A stretch of 64,000 nt of DNA, from positions 1,054,001 to 1,118,000 of the forward strand of contig NZ_JAKUKA010000001.1 of assembly GCF_023156195.1 (NCBI RefSeq), in the 5' to 3' direction. A program made the translations under genes and the position numbers. This DNA is from Chitinophaga sedimenti (GTDB taxonomy: Bacteria > Bacteroidota > Bacteroidia > Chitinophagales > Chitinophagaceae). The notes below the pieces were generated by a model. The model was not told the origin of the DNA, ran no database searches, and saw nothing but the letters and a program-made list of their open reading frames with translations. The number at the start of each line of letters is the position of its first letter. Position 1 is the first letter of the stretch. Below are positions 47,972 through 58,619 of this stretch, piece after piece.

Positions 47972-48589
47972 TCACCCCCATTTCCCCAACTGATCTACGG
48001 GCACTTTCCCGTTCAAACTCCCGCTCAATAACACCCGCGCCGCATTTTGCCGTACCCGCATATTCTCCAAAGCATCCTGTAACGCCACACCGGTTGTTAC
48101 TTTCCACTTCACTAACCGCGAAGGATCTACGTTTTTCAACACGGCGCCCAGGTCAAATACCAACATGGCGTAGAGGTCGTCGGCTACCTGCTGACCGAGC
48201 AGCTGGTCCTTATCAAAATGTGCGATGTAGGAGGGGGCATACAGCCGAACCGCGAGGAAACCTTTTGCGTAATTATAGCGGTCGGCCTTTTCAGCAAACT
48301 CCTGCTCAAAGATGGCGGAGTGGTGCAATGCCTCCAGGCGTTCCCGCACGAGGTCTGGCCATTCGCCTTCACCTGCCGCGGCGCAGCGCCGGGCAAGGTC
48401 TTCCAGGGCCAGCATGGCAAAGCGCGTGGGTTCGCCCCGGATCTTCAGTTCGCGGTTGTTAAGGGTATACAGCAACTCCCGTTTCCGGCAGTAGTTATCA
48501 ATAACGGTGAGAAACCGCATGTAATCTCTTTGAGAGAAGGATGCGGCCCAATATGGTATGAGGGCCTTCGGGTCCAGTATCGGCTCCAT
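47972..48589 (-). CDS. Conserved protein of unknown function, end of the polysaccharide-type operon
   Basis: The 205-residue protein has no signal peptide and is mostly helical, with WAASFSQRDYMRFLTVIDNYC, FAMLALEDLARRCAAAGEGEW and VLLSGSLNGKVPVDQLGKWG. I recognise no domain. Its start lies 50 bases after the DUF4838 gene on the same strand. The larger gap means that it may be either the last gene of that operon or independent. The frame is intact. Confidence 0.65.
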   Translation of the reverse strand: MEPILDPKALIPYWAASFSQRDYMRFLTVIDNYCRKRELLYTLNNRELKIRGEPTRFAMLALEDLARRCAAAGEGEWPDLVRERLEALHHSAIFEQEFAEKADRYNYAKGFLAVRLYAPSYIAHFDKDQLLGQQVADDLYAMLVFDLGAVLKNVDPSRLVKWKVTTGVALQDALENMRVRQNAARVLLSGSLNGKVPVDQLGKWG

Positions 48590-48639
48590 TTTGTCAGACA
48601 GTTACAGTTAGCGGAGCCCAATTTATGAAATTTTCTAAT

Positions 48640-50884
48640 TTATAAAACGGTTATTTCATCACAACATAGTCCGACCTTCTTATCTACTCCCCTCCAGCCT
48701 GGCATGGCGGGGAGGCATTTCGCGGTCACGCGGATGTAACGAATACCGGTGGCAGGTGTTTGCAAGGTGATGTTGCGGATCGCGGCCGTATAATCTTCCT
48801 CGGCTGCTGCCGGCAGGTCCTGGCGGGCTGCCGGTTTAAACGTGCGTCCGTCTGCCGATGTTTCCACCGTAACGCTAACGGGTGCAAAAATATAATGACG
48901 TGCATCCTGCAGGAAGCCGGCCTGTATCGTTTTAATGTTTTTCGATTGTCCGAGATCAATGGTGGCCACCATATCCTGGCCGTAAAAGTATAACCAGTTG
49001 GTGCTGAAGTCCAGGCCGCCGGTAAGACCGTCGGTTAAAGTGCGTTCACCTTTGGCCGGGTAATCTTCCGAATAAGGGAATTGCAGGCTCACCTTTGCCC
49101 CAAATGCCACGCTGTTCAGCCATTTCTTAGCAAAGATCTCCGCCCATTCTTTCGCATAAGCGTCCGGCGTTAAACCGCCTTCGGAAAGCTCCGTTACGCC
49201 CGCTTTCTTCGCCAGCTCCGTAAAGCGTTTCACCCGCTCCGGCCATTTAGGGTTTACCACGTAAGCGTTCCCCTGTGGTACCAGGTATCCATACTTTTCG
49301 GTACCGTAAAACCTCGACTGTTGCAGCACCACGTATTCCAGCGGCAGCCGGGCTTCGTATACCCGGTCCTGCAGGTAAACGTTATTGGCGGCCGCTTTCT
49401 CCGCCTGGTCCAGGTGAGTGGAGTACTGATCGAGCAGCGCCGGTTGCAGGTAGGCCGCATTCGTGCCGCCATAAATATCCAGGCGTGTTTTGGAAGATTG
49501 TACACCTTTCAGCAAAGCATCCACGTACGCGGCGATATGTGGCCCCGCCGCACCAAAGTTATCAGTAAAGAAAGACTTACTTAACGCGGCGTAGTCTGCA
49601 TCCTGTTGCCAGAGCAGCTTCGCCTGTATAAAGCTGTTAAAAACAGCCATGTCGCTATGCGTGGCGCCGCTTCCCTGCGAGAATACGCCTTTCACCCCGT
49701 TCTTTGCAAAGTATTGCAGGTTAGGCTGCAGGTTCGCATAGTCGGGGAAGGGAGCGAGGTAATTGGTAAACTGCGTGGTATAGTCCCAGATAAAGATATT
49801 CGGTGTTTTGTCCGACCAGCCCTTCAGGTCTTCCCTGAAACCTGCGGCCGATGCGGTGGTCGCGATCGGCTCCTGGCGGTATACTGCAATGGTGCTCAGC
49901 ATCACGTATACATTGGCTGCCGGCTTAATATTTTTAGGAGGATGAACGGTCTGCTCGTACGCCAGTGTAGTAATGTTCTGCTGCGGAAACCTGGCTGCCA
50001 CACGATTTACAAAACTGATCAGCGAACCCTGTGTGCCACCTTCCGCCGCGTTGATGCCGCGGCATTTATCGCAGCTACAAAAGCCGCCGCCGTCTTCCTG
50101 GCTTACCGACCAGTACATCGCATCGGGATTGTCGGCTATGGCCTTGCGCAGCGATTCTGTCACGATGCGTAATACGTTATCGTTGCTCAGGCACAATTGT
50201 GTTGCCTGCCGTTTACCGTTTACCAGCGCGTAATATTCCGGGTGAGAGGCAAAGTAAGTTGTAGGCGGTACCAACTTAAAGAACGAATGCCCCCAGATGC
50301 CCCAGAGGTCTTCGAAGCGGTGCAGTTTATGCCATTCCAGGTATTCGGCATCGGCAGAGGCAGGGTAGTAGGTTTCGCGGTAGGCGAATACCGGGCTCGG
50401 CGATCGTCGAGGAATTGAGGAATGGTAACGGTTTTGCGCGCAGGTACTGTCGCCGGGCCAGCGCCATATTTTTTACATCCAGGTAATTTTCCAGGATGGT
50501 GTATACGCCATACAGCACCCCTTTGCCTGTTCCGCCAAGGATAAAAATGTTACTGGCATCCGAAGCAATCAGGAAGCCTTCTCCCTTTATCTTGTCCTTA
50601 TTTAAGGCCGCATTACGATTGGTTTTGCCAATGAAGATCGCCGCCCTGTCCTTATTATACGCACTTTCTTTCAGGATCGAAACGCCTGCACCGGACATCC
50701 TTTTCAGGTACTGCTGCAATACCTCCGCCGCGCGGGTTTCCGCCCTGGATGGCTCGTCCGGCAGCACAATTACATGTTTGGCCGAACCGTTCTGCACCAG
50801 TGTAATATCGCCGGCTTTAATGTGGCAACCGGGGCCCGTTAATATGGCCAACATCATCAAAAAGGCCTGTAGCAGTTTTTGCAT
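48640..50884 (-). CDS. DUF4838 glycoside-hydrolase-like protein (one frameshift)
   Basis: The N-terminus has a signal peptide and a hexosaminidase/glucuronidase-like N-terminal fold (SRAETRAAEVLQQYLKRMSG, GKTNRNAAL, GVLYGVYTILENYL). A shift near 50400 joins it to the DUF4838 core: YYALVNGKRQATQLCLSN, MYWSVSQEDGGGFCSCDKC with a plausible Glu-Asp, and FIWDYTTQFTNYLAPFPDY. The C-terminus (IKTIQAGFLQDARHYIFAP, TLQTPATGIRYIRVTA) is a discoidin-like (F5/8C) sugar-binding domain. About 745 residues. Two bases separate it from the TPR/barrel gene. It may trim or modify the exported polymer. Confidence 0.85.
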
Positions 50885-50886
50885 GG

Positions 50887-53756
50887 CTAGAATTTTCGCA
50901 GGAACATCAGGTAAAGATCGTACTGGTTCTGAAACTGGTTGTCACCAATTTTCTGGTTGATCCAGGTTGCGTTGATGCTGAGCGTGTTCCTGTATTTGAT
51001 TGTCTTCTGATAACCCGCGCCCACACTGCGTGTCAGCAAGCCCGATAACTGCGGGAAGGCGATCAGGCGGCTGCGGTCATCCGGTGAAGTACCTAAGCCT
51101 GCCATCACGGTTAAAAAGTCCTGGCCGCGGTTCATGTAATAACGCGTGGTCAGGTTAAAAGAGGTGTTGAAGTCGGAAGAATCGACAATGAAATATGCCC
51201 GGCCATTTATCCAGAAGTCGTTAAACGTTTTGGCCAGCGACACCACACCGGAAATGCTCGAAATGCTGTCCGCCTTCAGGTAACGGGCGCCCAGCTCGGC
51301 TTCAATATCATGTTTAAAAGTCTTGAAGATGGAATACCCTAAACGCATCTGCGGAAAGGCTACTGCGTTGGAATAAGTTGCAATACCGTAGCTGTATAAT
51401 GATTTGCTGTGGTTGATATATGCCTCCAGTTCGCCCTGGATGCCCGTCCCCACCTGTCTTCCCGCATAACTTATGCGCCCGGCGATCGACCCTTTTTTGA
51501 TAAAGCGGCGATACTCCAGGGTCGCAATCTGGTATTTGCTGGATGAGTAATCGTACGTGGTATTCAGGTAATAAAGACCAAACTGGTTCTTCAGGGTTTT
51601 GCTGCGCAGGTAGTCGGCGTAATCGGTGTTGACGAAGCTGCCGTTCAGTTTCACCAGGCTGTCTGCCGCCAGCGTGGCTTCTGCGAAGCGCTGCTGGTTT
51701 TCGAGGGATACTACGCGTTTCATGAGGAAGGTTTCCTGCGAAGGATAGTATTTTAACCCCTGTTCCGCCAGCGCCAGTGCGCTGTCGTTCTGTCCGCGGC
51801 TGCTGTAAATGTTGATGCTGTATAGCAAAGCGGGGAGTCTCGTTTATTCAGCTGCAGCACCTTACGGAAAGCCGCCAGTGCGCTGTCCGGCTGGTTGTTT
51901 CGTTGATAGTCCTGGCCCTGTTGCAGCAGGCCGTCACTGTAAGCGGTTTTATAACGCAGCGTAAACGGATAACGTTGTAACAGCTGCGCATTGATGTCGT
52001 TAGCTTCGGCGTAGCGTTTCAGTTCCGTTAAAGCGGCCGCCTTCTTCAGTAAAAGGTCTTTATTGTCCGGGTAGTAGGAGAGTCCCTGGTTGGCGTAGGC
52101 CAGCGCGCTGTCCGGCTGTTTGGTGGCGCTTTCCAGGTTAATCATGTAGTTGAGGGCGTCTATGTTGTCGGGTGACTGTGCCAGTACCTGCGCAAATTGT
52201 TGTTTCGCGAGGTCATATTCTTCCGACTGCAACAGCAGGCGGCCGGCAGTCAGGCGCAGTTCTACGAAGGTAGCACTGTATCGCTCATCACCGGGATTTG
52301 CGCTGAGCAAGGTTTCTACGATTTCTGCAGATTCGTCATACCTTCCCATTTCGGCCAGCACACTCGATTTCTTTACTAAAAAGCGGGTGTTGGCGGGGTA
52401 ATAGGAGAGGGCATTATCCAGCGCTGTTAAAGCGCGGTTATAGTCCCTGCGCGAAATATAGGTATTGGCCAACATGTCCAATACGGTCGTATCGTTAGGA
52501 GAGGCCTGCCGTGCGTTTTCGAGTTCCGCTACTGCCAGGTCGTACTGTTGTTGTGCCAGGTAATCGCGGCCGCTTTGTACTTTTAAGTAGGTATAACGGT
52601 TACGCAGGTCCGCCGACCCGGGGTTCAGCTGCCGCAGGCGACCAGCCAGCGACGCCGCCTCTGTAAATTTACGGTCAGCTTCCAGTACGTCTATCTTTAA
52701 CCCGAGCAAACGCTGGTCATTCGGATTGGTTTTTAACCCGCGGTTAATCCAGGACAGCGCTTCGCGGTACGCACCCCTACTCATACTCAGTCCAATCAAT
52801 TTGTCCAAAGCTTCGCGGTTACCAGGTTGCTTTTCCAGCACGCCCTGGTATAGCAGGTAAGGATCGGTGTCTGTATAATAAGTGGCCGCATCCATCCGCA
52901 GTTCGGTTTCAAGACGGCGTGCTTTTGTATCGTTCGGGTAGTGTTTCAGGATTTCTTTTAATGTGCCCAGGGCATCCGGGTATTGGTGTAGCTGCTCCTG
53001 CAATCCTAATTTCTTCATCAAAAGCTCATAAGAAGATGGATTTTTGGCCAGTTCGGCATTTATCTGCTCCAGTGCGGTCACATAATTCTGGTTGCGCATG
53101 TACATGTTCATGATGGCCACCTTTGCCTCCTCGTTCGCCGGCTCAACGGCCAGCACTTTTTCGAAATGTTCCTTTGCCATCACGGTGTTGCCGGTCCGCT
53201 GCGCCTGTTCGGCGGCCAGCAAATGGTGCCCGATGTAAGCCTTTTGTACGGTGGTATCTTGCGGGTAACGGTCGAGCAGTTGCGGGGCAAAGGCATCGCC
53301 ACGGTAGTAGTTGCCGGAGGCGTCCATGATGCTGAGTTTTTTCAGCATCAGTTCTTTATCATTAGGGAACTCGTATAAAGCCTCATCCACGAAACAAACG
53401 GCTTCCTCGTATCTCTTTTCACTCATCTCGATATTGATGGCATACAAGTAGGCATCACGGTAGCGCGGCGCTTTCAGGATCACTGCGCTTACCTGCTGGC
53501 GCGCCTGTTTATTGTCGCCCGTAAGCATGTACAACCGGCCGAGCAGCAATTGCTGGTCGGTAAAGTCGGGGCGTTTCGCCAGTGCCTGTTTCGATAGCTC
53601 AATCGCCTTCTGGTAGTTCCGGTTCTTCGTTTCCTGTACGGCCTGCTCGTACAACGCGTCCGCATCGCCGCCTTTCCTAAACAGCTGCGCCTGCGCCCTT
53701 AATCCCATTAATAAAATCGAAGCGAATAAAATATATCTGAAAGATGCCATCATCAT
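50887..53756 (-). CDS. TPR protein with C-terminal outer-membrane beta-barrel (one frameshift)
   Basis: A signal peptide (ILFASILLMGLRAQAQ) is followed by at least twelve TPR-like repeats (for example DADALYEQAVQETKNRNYQKAIELSKQ and RDYNRALTALDNALSYYPAN). After a shift near 51835 a YaiO-like beta-barrel ends in the aromatic strand DLYLMFLRKF. About 955 residues. This TPR-plus-barrel layout matches the outer-membrane export proteins BcsC/PgaA of exopolysaccharide systems, with which the two upstream GT2 synthases agree. Its start is 2 bases after the GT2 gene. Confidence 0.87.
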
Positions 53757-53758
53757 GT

Positions 53759-55252
53759 TTAAACAGTTTGTACTTTTTTCTTGCCAAAACCCTGTCGCTG
53801 CATATTGCCCCAGCTGTGCTTCTTCCCGATCAGGAAGAAGTAGTAGCCTCTCAATGCGAAGAACACAATGAGCGGGTGGTATATGAGTGGCTCCAGGAAG
53901 GCCATCAGCGCCAGTCCGATTACTTCCTTCCAGGTTTTATAATACCTGTAGGTGATGTGGTCCCACCAGATCGCCATGGGTGATCATGATGGAGTAGAGG
54001 TACACGAATATGAGCAGGATAATCGCATACGGCCAGTTGATCTGGCCGGTAATAATTAAGTAGATATAATAAAAGATGCCCGTTACTTCAATGATCGGCG
54101 CCGGGAACTCGAACAGCAGGTTGTAGGGGAGTACCACCATGCCCAGTTGTTTGTAACGCGGATTAAAGATCACTTTCCGGTGCATGGTGATGATCTCTGC
54201 CAGGCCGCGTCCCCAGCGGGTACGCTGGCGGCTGAACACTTTCATGTTGGGCGGCCCTTCCGTCCAGCACTGCGTAGTCGGAATATAACGGATCGCGTAT
54301 TTCAGTTTGTTATCGATCATGTAGGTACACATGCGCGTCACGATGTCCATATCTTCCGCAAACGACTTGCTGTCATAGCCACCCGCTTTGATCGCAATCT
54401 CTTTATCAAATAAGCCGAGGCCCCCGATACGTTCGGTACGCAGTTGATCACGCTCCAGCCCATCTTGCCCAATACATAAGCGCGGATGTACTCCATTTCC
54501 TGGAAGCGCGGCAATAGTTGCCGTGGTGGCCTCACGCGAACCATTACACCTTCATCAATGTCAGAACTGTTGGCCAGGCGCAGGGTAGCGCCGGTGGCAA
54601 TTACCCGTTTACTATCCTCTACCACGTGTACATACCCGCACTCCGGACAAGGTTCTCCTACTTCTTTGATCTTCTTGTCGTCCTCGTCCATAAAGGGTTT
54701 GATCATACGGAGCAGCGTATCTTTTTCAATGATACAATCCACGTCCGTACACAGGAAGTAGTCGAAAGCCGCGGCGTTAATGCCGGCGTTCGACGCATCC
54801 GCCTTACTTTTACCGTTCACTTTATCCACCACCACCAACTTGTCGTACGCCGTATTACGCGACTTAAACAATCGTTTTACGGGTTGCGATTTAATACGTT
54901 CGTTGTAGGCAAAGTCCACCTGCTCCAGTTCAAACTCCCGGATCAGTTTCTCGAGCGTATCATCGGTAGAACCATCGTTTACAATAATGATCTCGAACTT
55001 GGGATAGTTAAGCGTCATCAAAGAACGCACGTTTTCGATGATGGTCACCGATTCGTTAAAAGCGGGGGCTATAATGGAAATGCCGGGCGCCAGTGGCGAC
55101 TGCAGCAGTTTGTCGTAGTCCACATAACTGTTTTTCCGCTGGTACTTGATGATCCCTATTAATGAAAGCATGGCGAGCAGGGCGTACATGAACAACATGG
55201 TACAGCCATACACGAACACAAAGCCTTCATAAAAATTCTTAAATAAATCCAT
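53759..55252 (-). CDS. Processive GT2 polysaccharide synthase, copy 2 (frameshifts)
   Basis: Two N-terminal membrane helices precede a GT-A domain: VNDGSTDDTLE (D), CTDVDCI (DxD) and the QRTRW acceptor motif (FSRQRTRWGRGL). Several C-terminal membrane helices follow. Shifts near 54420 and 53985 are bridged by the paralogue's sequence. This copy has an extra CPECGYVHVVEDSKR insert not found in copy 1. About 495 residues. It is in line with cellulose/PNAG-type synthases and probably polymerises and moves a glycan across the inner membrane. Confidence 0.9.
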
Positions 55253-55256
55253 CTCA

Positions 55257-56693
55257 CTATTTTTGAGGCGCCACGGTGGTCTGGAATCCGCGTCGCTGCA
55301 TGTTACCCCAGCCGGTTTTCTTGCCGGTCAGGAAGTTCAGGTACCCGCGTAAAGAGAAAATAACGATCAGCGGGTGGTATAAAAAGAATTCCATAAACGG
55401 TGTGGCGCAGAGGTACAGCGCCTCCCGCCAGGTTTTATAATATCTGAACGTCAGCTGGTCCCACAGGATGGCAATGGTGGTAATCATCACGGAGTACGTA
55501 TATACGAACAGCAACAGCCATAACGCGGTGGGCCAGTTGATCAGCCCGAGAACAGCCATTACGATATAGTAAATGATACCGGTGATCTCCACGAGGGGCG
55601 CCAGCAGTTCAAAAAAGAAGTTATAAGGAAATACGATCATGCCCATACGGCCGTAGCGCGGATTAAAGAACATGCCGAAGTGCGCGTACATCAGCTGCGC
55701 CAGCCCTCTCGCCCAACGTGTCCGCTGGCGGTTAAAGATCTTTACGGTCGACGGTGCCTCCGTCCAGCAAAGGGTTTTGGGCACATAACGGATCGCGTAG
55801 TCGATGTTGTTATCGTGCGCGTACCGGCACATACGGGTCATCAGCTCCATATCTTCCCAAAAGAAGAGTGGTCATATCCACCGCAACGGATGGCCACTTC
55901 TTTATCGAACAAACCCAGTCCCCCGATACGTTCGGCACGCAGTTTAACAGGCTCCAGCCCATTTTTCCCAGTACGAATGCACGGATATACTCGACTTCTC
56001 GGAACCTGGGCAACAGCTGTTTCGGCGGCCGCATCCGCACCATCAGTCCCGCATCGAAGTCGCAGGAGTTGGCGATGCGCAGGGTGGCGCCGGTGGCGAT
56101 TACCCGCTTGTTCTTTTCCTGCATCACAGGTTTGATCAGTTCCGTGATGGTGTTTTTATCCGGATACAGTCCACGTCCGTACACACGAAGTGGGGGTGCG
56201 CGGCGGCATTGATGCCTGCATTTACGGCATCCGCCTTACTTTTCCCGTTTACCTTATCGATCACCATCAATTTGGCGTAGGCGGGATTGGATGATTTATA
56301 AATACGCCTGACCGGTTTAGTCTGTATTTTGGCATTGTACGCAAAATCGACGGGCACGAGCTCAAATTCGTTGATCAGCTGTTCCAGGCTGTCGTCGGTA
56401 CTGCCGTCGTTCACAATGATAATTTCGTAATTGGTATAGTTGAGGGTAAGCAGGGAGCGCACGTTAAAAATGATGGTGAGTCCCTCGTTAAAGGCAGGGG
56501 CCAGTACCGTTACGCCGGGCGCGAGGGGAGAGCTCATCAGCACATCCGGCTCATGAAATTTGTCTTTTCGTGCATAGGCCCTGACGGCAATGAAAGAAAA
56601 GATGGCCAGCAGGGCATAGGTAGTCAGCAGGATCAACCCGTATACAAAAATAGTGCTCTCATAAATCTTCCCGATGGTTTCCCAGATAGTCAT
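55257..56693 (-). CDS. Processive GT2 polysaccharide synthase, copy 1 (frameshifts)
   Basis: The same order as copy 2: VNDGSTDDSLE, CTDVDCI, IFNRQRTRWARGLAQL (QxxRW) and a C-terminal set of helices ending NMQRRGF. Shifts near 56170, 55925 and about 55860 interrupt it. The ATG at 56693 overlaps the HEAT gene stop (TGATG), which is translational coupling. Only 4 bases separate it from copy 2. Two tandem synthases of the same kind might form a heterodimer or make two linkages. About 475 residues. Confidence 0.9.
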
Positions 56694-57837
56694 CAATACT
56701 TTATTAGAGGGTTCATGCTATGTTTCAGAATCAGCTTGTTTTCCGCAGTTGCTGTATCCACCAGTTCCTGTACCAGTCCTTTGGCTGCCCATTGGTTGTT
56801 GATAATGGACTTGGCGGCGTGTTTGCGCACCTCGAAGTCGGTGGCATGCAGGAACTCCCGGCGGAGGAAGTCGATGTACTTTCCACTGCTGATGCGCCCG
56901 ATCGCCTTCAGTATTTCGAGCTGGCAGAGCAGGGGCTGGCTGTCGTACATATACACCAGTTTCTCCTCCACGGTTTCTACCTTGAGTTTGCCTAAACAGT
57001 TGATCGCATCGGCGCGGAGGTAATGGTCTTTGGTGTCCAGCAGCTTTACTACGGCGGGCACGGCACTGAGCTGGTTATAGTGTACTACCAGCTTTAAACA
57101 GAACGAGACCACGCTTTTGTTTTGGAATACGTGATCCACTGCGCGAAATTGGGAATGGCAATATGCTCCGTGGTAGAAATGATCTTGAACAATTCTACCT
57201 GGTCCCATTCGAGCAAGGGCTCCGTGGCCACGTCGAAGAACTTGAAGGGTTCGTTTTTACTCAGTTTAATATAAGCGTGCCGTGCCGCTGCCCGCAGCTC
57301 TCGGTTGCGGCTGTTGGTAAGCGGCAGGATCGTTACGTCGGCAATCGACATGTCCATGCTGGTAAATTCGTACAGCGCCTGTACTTTCTTCTCCCATTTG
57401 CTGGACTTCATTTTTTTAAGCGTGTCTTTGTCAAGCTCCAGCTGTATGTAGAGATTACGGATCTGGTCGCCCATGGCGCCGCGCACGTTCTTGCGGAAGT
57501 TGATGAGGCGGTCGATCATGGCCTGCCGGGCCCATTTCTTTTCAAAAACGGGTAGTTCAAACACCTCTATGGGCAGTTGCACCTGTTCGGGCGATAACTC
57601 CGGGTCGTTCAGCGCATCGTTCATTAAAATATTCTCGATGAGCAGCTGGTCGATCATAGGCTGCAATTTGGCCAGCCGTTTATCTTTCCGGTAGCCTTTG
57701 AACCGCGCCATCAATATGGAAAGATACGCGAGGGTAGTAGCGGTAACAGCGATCACAATAAACACCAGCGCAACCTGAATTATCAGTGGCGCATAGCGAA
57801 AATCGTGGAACAACACAGAGAAGGACTCTGATATCAT
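56693..57837 (-). CDS. Membrane-anchored HEAT-repeat protein (one frameshift)
   Basis: An N-terminal helix (ALVFIVIAVTATTLAYLSILMA) is followed by a soluble helical part with HEAT-like repeats: PLTNSRNRELRAAARHAYIKLSK and, after a shift near 57110, VPAVVKLLDTKDHYLRADAINCLGKLK and FLHATDFEVRKHAAKSIIN. About 380 residues. No enzymatic motif. It overlaps the first synthase, so it probably scaffolds or regulates it. It follows the response regulator by 39 bases. Confidence 0.8.
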
Positions 57838-57876
57838 GCACTTTGTTTTTGGATATGGGTGTCTTTATATATGGTA

Positions 57877-58253
57877 CTATCGGTACTGCATCAACAGGCG
57901 CTTTACGCGGATGAGCAGTTCGCCGGGAATCACGGGCTTTTTAAGAAAATCATCAGCTCCCAGTTTAAAGCCTTCCAGGATCATGTCCTCGTTGCCTGCG
58001 TTGGAAACAATGATCACGGGAATTGGTTTGGCGCCAGGGCGGTTTTTACCTTGCTAAGGATTTCAAAGCCATTGGCGTAGGGCATCATAATATCTGTAAT
58101 GATTAGATCGTACCCATAATTCGTTTCCTCCAGCTTTGTGAAAGCCTCTTTACCATTGGTGACGTGGTCAATAGCATATTCCTCCCGGTGGAGTATTCGC
58201 TCCATGATTTTCGGCATTACTTCATCATCTTCAACTAACAAAATTTTACTCAT
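57877..58253 (-). CDS. Single-domain response regulator (one frameshift)
   Basis: The receiver domain begins MSKILLVEDDEVMPKI, has the phospho-Asp in LIITDIMMPYANGFEIL and, after a shift near 58030, the Thr/Ser site IIVSNAGNEDMILEG and the Lys in DDFLKKPVIPGEL. It ends at 57877-57879. About 125 residues, no output domain. It precedes the HEAT/synthase operon and may control polymer synthesis by protein-protein contact. The kinase may be the hybrid kinase that diverges 366 bases away. Confidence 0.88.
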
Positions 58254-58619
58254 ACGGCAGGTGTTTTACGGAAGGAGGGAGCGTTGCTGAGCTGCAATTC
58301 CTTAAGGTGTTTTTACGGTTATATGATAATTAATGTTACACTGTGTTCCCGGTGATATTTACGAATACGGGAAGAGAATAGTTTTCATGGATAATAGATT
58401 TTTTATTGTTTTAATACGCTATTTTTTGCTGATATGTTATGTGCTATGATAATTAGGACTCTTACACAAAAGAAACAAATGTTTTGATTATAACCATAGC
58501 ACATCCGTAATATTCTTTAAATATAACGGGATCTTTTACTACGTCGGTCATACTTCGGGCCAACTGGCTTATCTTTGTTGCCATAACCAAGGCTTGGTGG
58601 CCGGCACACCCTACAAAAT
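58254..58619 (+). promoter_or_regulatory. Divergent gene-free region between response regulator and hybrid kinase
   Basis: TATCTTTG at 58570-58577 fits a -7 box 43 bases before the kinase start. The rest is A/T-rich; I see no gene or other clear structure. Confidence 0.4.

Noticed and set aside
47866..48462. Plus-strand frame of 198 residues
   Set aside because: It is mostly antisense to the conserved minus-strand gene and contains a Pro/Arg/Ser-rich composition typical of shadow frames.
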